64,000 nt of DNA from positions 60,253 through 124,252 of the forward strand of contig PLLE01000039.1 in the NCBI GenBank assembly GCA_003141245.1, given 5' to 3'. Source of the stretch: Chloroflexota bacterium (lineage in GTDB: Bacteria > Chloroflexota > Limnocylindria > Limnocylindrales > CSP1-4). Position numbers and translations under genes: made by a program. The notes beneath the pieces are model-generated. The model was given only the letters and a program-made list of their open reading frames with translations. It made no database searches and was not told the origin of the DNA. Below, piece after piece: positions 58,847 through 64,000 of the stretch. Each line of letters opens with the position of its first letter. Within the stretch, counting starts at the first letter, position 1.

Positions 58847-60172
58847 ATGGTGGAGAGAATGGCAAGAGCTGAAGCCGCGACTGGCGAGCACAGCTTCGAG
58901 GTCGTGGGGATCGCGCGGGTCGAAGGCGAGGGCACGCTCAAGCTGCGGATCACGGACGGCGAGGTCCGCGAGGCCCGTCTATCCATCTTCGAGGCACCGC
59001 GCTACTTCGAGAAGCTGGTCGTCGGGCGGATGCCCAACGAGATCGTCGACATCGTGGCCCGCATCTGCGGCATCTGCCCGGTCGCCTACCAGATGGGCGC
59101 GGCGATGGCCTTCGAGCACCTCTTCGAGGTCGAGATCGACCCCCAGGTGAAGGCCCTGCGCAAGCTCTTCTACTGGGGCGAATGGATCGAGAGCCACGCC
59201 CTCCACGTCTACATGCTCCATGCCCCGGACTTCCTGGGCTACGAAAGTGCGATCGCCATGGCGCGCGACCACAAGCCGGTCGTGGAGCAAGCTCTTCGGC
59301 TGAAGCGGACCGGCAACGAACTGATGAAGCTGATCGGCGGCCGAGCGATCCATCCTGTCGCCATGCGAGTCGGCGGCTTCTCCAGGACCCCGAGCAAGGC
59401 CCAGATCGAGGCGACACGCGAGCCGCTGGCCGAGGCGCTCGAACTCTCGAAGGCTACGCTCAAGCTCGTCGGCACCTTCGAGGCGCCCGCCTTCGAGCGC
59501 GACCCGCTCTATGTCGCGATCAAGCATCCGGTCGAATACGGTCTGAACGAGGGCCGGATCGTCTCCTCCGACGGCCTCGATCTCCCGATCTGGGGCTGGC
59601 GCGACGCCTTCCACGAGGAGCAGCACGAAGGCACGAACGCCCTCCACGCCCGAACCAACGACGGCCGAACCTACATGCTCGGGCCGGCCGCGCGCGTGAC
59701 GCTCAACGCCGACCAGCTCCATCCGATCGCCAGGGAAGCGCTCGACGCCAGCGGGCTGGCCGAGCAGATCGCCCGCAACCCGTACTGGAGCATCGCCGCG
59801 CGCGCTGTCGAGCTGATCCACGCGTCGGCTGCCGCGCTCGACATCGTCAACGCCTACGAGGAACCTGCCCGGCCCTTCGTTCCGTGGACGCCACGGGGCG
59901 GCGAGACGGGTTGGGGCACCGAGGCGCCACGCGGCATCTGCTGGCACCACTACGACGTCGACGACAACGGCCGCGTCATCGGCGCGCAGATCGTCGCTCC
60001 CACGGGCCAGAACCAGGGGATGATCGAGCAGGACCTGGCCGGGTTCGCGCCGCAGGTCCTTTCGCTGCCTCATGCCGAGGCGACCGTGCGCCTGGAGCAG
60101 CTGATCCGCGCCTACGACCCCTGCATCAGCTGCGCAACACACTTCCTCACTCTAGAGATCGACGCCGACTGA
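58847..60172 (+). CDS. NiFe hydrogenase large subunit (group 3-like)
   Basis: A 441-residue catalytic subunit. The L1 motif is RICGICPVAYQ (C74, C77) and the L2 motif DPCISCATH (C426, C429), so all four Ni-Fe cysteines are present. After H432 the sequence ends with a 9-residue tail FLTLEIDAD, the part that a maturation protease removes. No small subunit or diaphorase gene is adjacent, which is unusual. ATG at 58847 is preferred; ATG at 58859 is an alternative. Cytoplasmic (no twin-arginine partner). A terminator follows directly. Confidence 0.92.
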   Translation: MVERMARAEAATGEHSFEVVGIARVEGEGTLKLRITDGEVREARLSIFEAPRYFEKLVVGRMPNEIVDIVARICGICPVAYQMGAAMAFEHLFEVEIDPQVKALRKLFYWGEWIESHALHVYMLHAPDFLGYESAIAMARDHKPVVEQALRLKRTGNELMKLIGGRAIHPVAMRVGGFSRTPSKAQIEATREPLAEALELSKATLKLVGTFEAPAFERDPLYVAIKHPVEYGLNEGRIVSSDGLDLPIWGWRDAFHEEQHEGTNALHARTNDGRTYMLGPAARVTLNADQLHPIAREALDASGLAEQIARNPYWSIAARAVELIHASAAALDIVNAYEEPARPFVPWTPRGGETGWGTEAPRGICWHHYDVDDNGRVIGAQIVAPTGQNQGMIEQDLAGFAPQVLSLPHAEATVRLEQLIRAYDPCISCATHFLTLEIDAD

Positions 60173-60184
60173 CCGTCCGTCACC

Positions 60185-60219
60185 GAAACCGGCGGAGGCA
60201 GTCGCCCCGCCGGTTTCTT
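60185..60219 (+). terminator. intrinsic terminator after the hydrogenase gene
   Basis: GAAACCGGCGG (60185-60195) pairs perfectly with CCGCCGGTTTC (60207-60217), an 11-bp stem with an 11-nt loop followed by TT. The hydrogenase is therefore probably transcribed alone. Confidence 0.7.
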
Positions 60220-60277
60220 GCATTCCGGGCCACTTATACGGGCCGATCGACGGCCCTGCCGCTAACCTGGGACCGAG

Positions 60278-61096
60278 ATGATCGACCTCTTCTTCAAGAT
60301 CGGCCTGCCGGTGCTGATGATCGGCATCGTCACGCTGGCCAGCCACCGATACGGCCCGGCGATAGGCGGCGTCCTGGGCGCCGTTCCGGCCAAGGGCGGC
60401 CCTATCCTGCTCTTCCTGGCCCTGGAGCAGGGCACGTCCTTCGCCGCCACGTCGGCCGCGGCCTCGATCGGTGGGGCCGGCGGCTGCGGCGTCTTCTGCC
60501 TGGTCTACGCCCTGGTCTGTCGCCGCGTCAGCTGGCCGCTGGCGGGAGCGGCGGCGTACGGCGCGTTCGTCGCGACGTGGGCGGTGATGCTGCCGATCTC
60601 CGCATGGGGGCTTGGAGCGGCTTTCGCGGCCACGTTCGCCACGCTGTTGATCTCGCGACGACTTCTGCCGGAGGCGCCGCCGATAGCAGGTCGTCGGGCG
60701 ACATCCGCGTCCGACCTGCCGTCGCGGATGATCGCGGGAGCGGCGATGGTCGTCTTCGTCACGACTATTGGGCCTTACTTCGGGGCCACGATCAGCGGCA
60801 TGCTGATGACGATCCCAACGGTTGCGGCTGTGATGGCACTCTTCACGCACGCCCAGGAGGGCCCAGACCGTACGATCGGCGTCATGCGCGGGATGACGCA
60901 CGGCCTGCTCGGCTTCGCTTCGTTCCTCGCCGTCGTGGCGGTGACGCTCGTGCCGCTGGGCATCGTGGGCGGCTTCGCCCTGGCCGGCATGGCCGTATTG
61001 GTCGTCCAGTTGGTCGAGCTGCGCTCGGCTCTCCGCGCGCGTCGATCCCCGGCCGAGGCGACGGCGGAGCTGGCCCTGCCAGAGGCGGCCGAATGA
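60278..61096 (+). CDS. multi-pass membrane protein with internal duplication
   Basis: A 272-residue protein with about eight hydrophobic helices. The two halves look alike: YGPAIGGVLGAVPAKGGPILLFLALEQG near 25-52 and YFGATISGMLMTIPTVAAVMALFTHAQEG near 167-196, each followed by helix pairs. The pattern GxxxGxxPTxxAxxxLF is also seen in small GlpM-like proteins. Function unknown; an inverted- or parallel-repeat transporter is possible. Its stop overlaps the next start as ATGA, so it is coupled to the hydrogenase protease fusion. Confidence 0.8.
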   Translation: MIDLFFKIGLPVLMIGIVTLASHRYGPAIGGVLGAVPAKGGPILLFLALEQGTSFAATSAAASIGGAGGCGVFCLVYALVCRRVSWPLAGAAAYGAFVATWAVMLPISAWGLGAAFAATFATLLISRRLLPEAPPIAGRRATSASDLPSRMIAGAAMVVFVTTIGPYFGATISGMLMTIPTVAAVMALFTHAQEGPDRTIGVMRGMTHGLLGFASFLAVVAVTLVPLGIVGGFALAGMAVLVVQLVELRSALRARRSPAEATAELALPEAAE

Positions 61097-62073
61097 CCGT
61101 GGCATCACCGCGAGCCGCCGAGACCGGGTTGATTGTCCGTGTTCGTCTGCCCCGAACGCTCGAGTCGGTTCGCCGGGTAGGGGTCCGAGACGCGGGCAGT
61201 GGGCTTCCGGCACATGTCACGCTGCTGTACCCGTTTGTCCAACCGGACGCTTTCGATCGTCGACTGCGGGATGCCATCGCGGAGGTCATCGCGCGCCACG
61301 CGGCGTTCTCTTGTCGACTGGCCGGACCCGCCCGCTGGCCCGAGGTGCTGTATGCGTCCGTCGAGCCCGAGGCCCCGTTCCGGTCACTGCAGGCCGACCT
61401 CGCTGCCGCCTTTCCCGGGTTCCCGATCTACGGAGGCTCACTCGACTTCGTGCCTCACGTGACCATCGCCGAAGGAGCTCCCGCCGCCGAGGCCGACACG
61501 GCCAGCGACCCGGCTTGGGCCACGCTGCCGACTACGCTCGCGGCGCACTCGGTCGAGTTGATCGCGCGCGAAAGCGGCGCCTGGAAGACGAAGTGGCGGT
61601 TTGTGCTCAGGCCCTCCATTCGCGTTCTGGTCTGCGGCGAGAGACTGCGAGGCGATGATGCGGCAGCGCCGCTGGCGGCCGAGAGACTGCCGCGCGACGT
61701 CCGGTCGCTGGCCGAGGTGATCGAGGTGGGGCAGCTGTCGGTGGAGGCCTTGCTCGACGTGCCGGAGCGAATGGCGGTGGTCGTGGCCGACGCCGCGGTC
61801 GGGGTCCGGCCGGGGGAGGTTGTGACGATGCCGCTCGCTGGGATCACGGGCCGCGGAGCCGCGGCGGCGCCTGCGTCGTCGCATGCGCTTCCGCCAGACC
61901 AGGTTCTGGCCATTGCCGACGAAATGCGCGGCTCTCCGCTCCGTGGCAGTTTCGTAGGGATTGGCGGGGCCGACTTCGGGCTTGGCCAGCGGCTGTCGCC
62001 AGCCGTCGAAGCGGGGCTGGCGGGGTTTGGGGCCGCGCTCGCAGGAGAGATTCGGCGACTCGCCGGCGACTGA
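61093..62073 (+). CDS. fusion of 2H phosphoesterase (2'-5' RNA ligase-like) with hydrogenase maturation protease
   Basis: A 326-residue two-domain protein. Residues 1-172 carry the two HxT motifs of the 2H family (H41 in PAHVTLLYPF, H122 in PHVTIAEG). Residues 174-326 are a HycI/HoxW-type protease that clips the C-terminal tail of the hydrogenase large subunit: IRVLVCGERLRGDDAA, VVADAAVG (D233), SSHALPPDQVL (H264), FVGIGGADFG, LSPAVEAGL. The frame runs through without a stop; GTG at residue 171 could give separate translation of the protease. Confidence 0.85.
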   Translation: MTVASPRAAETGLIVRVRLPRTLESVRRVGVRDAGSGLPAHVTLLYPFVQPDAFDRRLRDAIAEVIARHAAFSCRLAGPARWPEVLYASVEPEAPFRSLQADLAAAFPGFPIYGGSLDFVPHVTIAEGAPAAEADTASDPAWATLPTTLAAHSVELIARESGAWKTKWRFVLRPSIRVLVCGERLRGDDAAAPLAAERLPRDVRSLAEVIEVGQLSVEALLDVPERMAVVVADAAVGVRPGEVVTMPLAGITGRGAAAAPASSHALPPDQVLAIADEMRGSPLRGSFVGIGGADFGLGQRLSPAVEAGLAGFGAALAGEIRRLAGD

Positions 62074-62477
62074 GACCACGCCAACCGCTGCCGTCATGCC
62101 CGGCACGCGTGACTTTCTCCCGCTCAGGCCGACCACAGCCCAAGTCCCGCTCCCGAATTGCTCAACTTCACCCCGGGTAATAGAAAGCGAACGAGAATCG
62201 TGCGCGGCGGGCAACCGGTCTGGGATCGTTGAGTCCGTGAGCGTGCGGGAGGCCGATTGGTTGCGAATCCGCCTCGGCGGGAGAGCGGCAGACCTGTTGC
62301 ACGCACTTAGCATCACCCCGGGTGAAGATGAGCATCAATCAGTGCCGAGAAGCCAAGTACCACCATTCCGCTTGAAACAGAACGAACTCGGATGTCTCGG
62401 CCCTCCCCCGCGCCGACGGCTTGCCCGCGCTCTCGGCCCTGCCCGCGGCCATTGACACGACATGCATACTAGTACGC
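62074..62477. promoter_or_regulatory. 404-bp gap with paired CCCGGG palindromes
   Basis: No supported gene. TCACCCCGGGTAA (62168-62180) and the palindrome TCACCCCGGGTGA (62313-62325) are 145 bp apart and match at 12 of 13 positions; they look like paired operator sites for an unidentified regulator. A GTG at 62237 opens a frame to 62455 without domain similarity. Confidence 0.45.
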
Positions 62478-62480
62478 ATG
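62461..62480 (+). promoter_or_regulatory. near-perfect 20-bp palindrome over the tetR start codon
   Basis: CATGCATACTAGTACGCATG is palindromic except for one mismatched pair. It contains a -10-like CATACT (62465-62470) 7 nt before the ATG at 62478 and covers that ATG, so binding by the encoded TetR protein would block initiation directly. Confidence 0.75.
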
Positions 62481-63311
62481 TCTGACCAGACCGATAGCAA
62501 GAGCGCGCCGAGGGCGACTCGCGAGGCCATCCTTGGCGCTGCTCGCCGTCAGTTCGGGGCGAACTCGGCCGGGCTCTCGATCCAGGCCGTGGCTGCCGAG
62601 GCGGGCGTCTCTCGACAGACCGTGCACCACTACTTCGGCGGACGCAGAGGGCTGCGCGCGGCCCTCTCTTCGGAAGGCCTGGGCGTGTCGACCGCCGGAG
62701 ATACACCAACGCGTGACCGGCTGATCGACGCGGCTGTGAGACTGCTCTCGCGCCCCGGCGGCGGGCTCGTCTCAATCGAGGCAATCGCCGCGGAGGCGGG
62801 GTTGACCAAGGGCGCCGTGTACCACCACTTCGCCGATCGGGCGGAGCTGCTGCGCGCCGTCGCGCGACGAGTCAGCCCGGTGGATGAGATGCGGGCACAG
62901 CTCGAGCCGAGGATGGACCTCCCCGCCCGAGAAGGTCTGATCGCGATCGCCAGCGCCTATTACGCCGCTATGCGCTCGCGCGCGGGGCTGATCCGGAACC
63001 TGGCCGCCAACTCGTCGCGGGACCCCGAGCTCGCCCAGGTGGTCATGACCGAGATCGTCGGCCAGGGCGCGCCCCTCATCTACCGCTGGTTCGAGCTCCA
63101 TGCGAGTCGCGGCGCGCTTCGCCGGGTCGATCCGTCGCTGCTGATCCAGGCCCTCTTCGGGCCCGTCTTCCTGCTCGTCGTGCTCGGGCCGACCGTCTTC
63201 GACGAGATCGCCCGATACGGCATTCATCCCGCGGTCGACAACGTGGAGGCCTACGTAGACCTGATTCTCGAAGGGGTCGCGCAGGCCGATAGCAACTCAG
63301 GAGGTCAGTAG
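62478..63311 (+). CDS. TetR family regulator with two HTH domains
   Basis: A 277-residue regulator. Two TetR-type DNA-binding domains sit in tandem: residues about 12-60 (REAILGAARRQFG, AVAAEAGVSRQTVHHYFGG) and 78-128 (RDRLIDAAVRLL, AIAAEAGLTKGAVYHHFADR). A ligand-binding region (about 130-277) follows. Most TetR proteins have only one HTH. It directly precedes an ABC ATPase gene (start abuts the stop), suggesting it controls the exporter. Start by homology and the leaderless -10 inside the palindrome. Confidence 0.9.
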   Translation: MSDQTDSKSAPRATREAILGAARRQFGANSAGLSIQAVAAEAGVSRQTVHHYFGGRRGLRAALSSEGLGVSTAGDTPTRDRLIDAAVRLLSRPGGGLVSIEAIAAEAGLTKGAVYHHFADRAELLRAVARRVSPVDEMRAQLEPRMDLPAREGLIAIASAYYAAMRSRAGLIRNLAANSSRDPELAQVVMTEIVGQGAPLIYRWFELHASRGALRRVDPSLLIQALFGPVFLLVVLGPTVFDEIARYGIHPAVDNVEAYVDLILEGVAQADSNSGGQ

Positions 63312-64000
63312 ATGGCCGGCACCGGACTCAGTTCCGCCACGGCCGCGGCAGCGGTTCCGGCGATCGCGCCGGCGGTTCCGGCGATCGCGCCGGCGGTCGA
63401 GGCGGTCGCGCTTCGCAAGGATTTCGGGCCGATCCACGCCGTGGACGGGATCGACATGGCGCTCCCGCCGGGCCGGATCTACGGGCTGCTCGGCCCGAAC
63501 GGATCGGGCAAGACGACGCTGATCCGGCTACTGGTCGGCCTCGCGTCGGCGACGAGCGGCAAGGCCCGCGTCCTGGGCGTGGAGATGCCGTCGCGCTCGA
63601 ACCTGGCTCGGATCGGGTACATGACCCAGGCCGACGGCATCTACCCGGAGCTCTCGGTCTGGGAGAACCTGTCGTTCTTCGCCGCGCTCTACGGCCAGAC
63701 CGACCGGGCCGCGCTGATCCGCGCACTCGAGCTGGTGGAGCTCGACGGTCGGCTCGGCACGCCGGCCCAGGACCTGTCCGGTGGAATGCGCCGCCGCCTG
63801 TCGATGGCGTGTGCTCTGGTCCATCGCCCGGCGGTGATCTTCCTCGACGAGCCGACGGTCGGCGTCGACCCGGCCGTGCGGGTCCAGTTCTGGGACCACT
63901 TCCATCGCCTGGCCGCGGACGGAGCCACGCTCGTGGTCTCGAGCCACGTCATGGACGAGGCCGATCGCTGCGATGAGCTGCTCTTCATCCGAGACGGGCG
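63312..64000 (+). CDS. ABC transporter ATP-binding protein (5' part)
   Basis: The first 229 residues of an ABC ATPase that runs past the window end. After a low-complexity PAIAPAV repeat: Walker A GLLGPNGSGKTT, Q-loop YMTQADGIYP, signature LSGGMRRRLSMA, Walker B AVIFLDEPTVGVDP and H-loop SSHVMDEADRC. The pattern is that of drug or lipid exporters (CcmA/DrrA type). Regulated with the upstream TetR gene. Confidence 0.93.
   Translation, partial: MAGTGLSSATAAAAVPAIAPAVPAIAPAVEAVALRKDFGPIHAVDGIDMALPPGRIYGLLGPNGSGKTTLIRLLVGLASATSGKARVLGVEMPSRSNLARIGYMTQADGIYPELSVWENLSFFAALYGQTDRAALIRALELVELDGRLGTPAQDLSGGMRRRLSMACALVHRPAVIFLDEPTVGVDPAVRVQFWDHFHRLAADGATLVVSSHVMDEADRCDELLFIRDG
63351..63392 (+). repeat. 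21-bp in-frame tandem repeat, two copies
   Basis: Two exact units, GCGGTTCCGGCGATCGCGCC plus G, encode the AVPAIAP repeat at the N-terminus of the ABC ATPase. Confidence 0.88.

Noticed and set aside
59182..61092. N-terminal extension of the 2H-protease frame back to 59182
   Set aside because: That part overlaps the hydrogenase and membrane-protein genes in another frame; the ATG at 61093 overlaps the upstream stop and begins the homology.
62237..62455. GTG-started small frame (VSVREADWLRIRLGG...)
   Set aside because: No family similarity or Shine-Dalgarno; it also crosses the palindromic site at 62313. Kept as noncoding.

Overview
High-GC bacterial chromosome segment (roughly 68-70% G+C by eye), almost fully coding. 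It holds about 57 protein genes, one tRNA gene and no rRNA or CRISPR. The gene families (SpoIIIAA-like R3H ATPase, family-5 uracil-DNA glycosylase, PdxS/PdxT, TadE/TadG, split LigD, UspA-GpgS) and the frequent promoter-to-start-codon spacing typical of leaderless mRNAs suggest a Chloroflexota bacterium, possibly class Limnocylindria. That placement is inference; no marker gene here fixes it.

Layout. 1-13.9 kb, mostly minus strand: LsrG-like monooxygenase and Fe-alcohol dehydrogenase; two ECF sigma/anti-sigma pairs, the second behind thymidylate kinase; a c-di-AMP receptor-like protein with a Nudix hydrolase; a GAF-GGDEF protein on the plus strand; and a vitamin B6 operon (pdxS-pdxT-acetyltransferase-R3H ATPase). 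13.9-24.3 kb, plus strand: VanZ-like protein, uracil-DNA glycosylase, a response regulator, a TadE-TadE-TadG pseudopilin set, HNH nuclease, CCA-adding enzyme, a TPR/Ala-Glu-rich protein and galE. 24.3-31 kb: a paired inverted-repeat element, a ligase-like protein lacking its catalytic lysine, then a probable glucosylglycerate module (GT-A glycosyltransferase, UspA-UspA-GpgS fusion, glycerate kinase) ending in an endonuclease III-like glycosylase. 31-34.8 kb: a two-component system, a nitrilase-family amidohydrolase and an HD protein.

34.8-49.3 kb is a sugar-use region: an ABC importer (binding protein plus two permeases) with a GH13 glucosidase, a LacI regulator, a GH3 beta-glucosidase, an MFS transporter, IolB, a short-chain dehydrogenase and a LarA-like protein. 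49.4-50.5 kb lies between a degenerate tRNA 3' fragment and an intact tRNA-Thr(CGU). 50.6-54.5 kb is an envelope-stress set (TPM-domain protein, PspA, AIM24). 54.5-58.4 kb: YceI with a divergent MarR and its operator, then LigD polymerase and DNA ligase genes facing each other. 58.4-62.1 kb: a second copy of the paired inverted repeat, an isolated NiFe-hydrogenase large subunit, an internally duplicated membrane protein, and a fusion of 2H phosphoesterase with hydrogenase maturation protease. The window ends with a TetR regulator carrying two HTH domains and the start of an ABC exporter ATPase.

Most notable: (i) twelve genes have a TANNNT-like hexamer exactly 6-7 nt before the start codon; (ii) the 2H phosphoesterase-hydrogenase protease fusion beside an orphan hydrogenase large subunit; (iii) the UspA-UspA-GpgS fusion in a compatible-solute cluster; (iv) the ligase pseudoenzyme; (v) two copies of a 203-224 bp inverted-repeat element; (vi) the tRNA-Thr 3'-end duplication.
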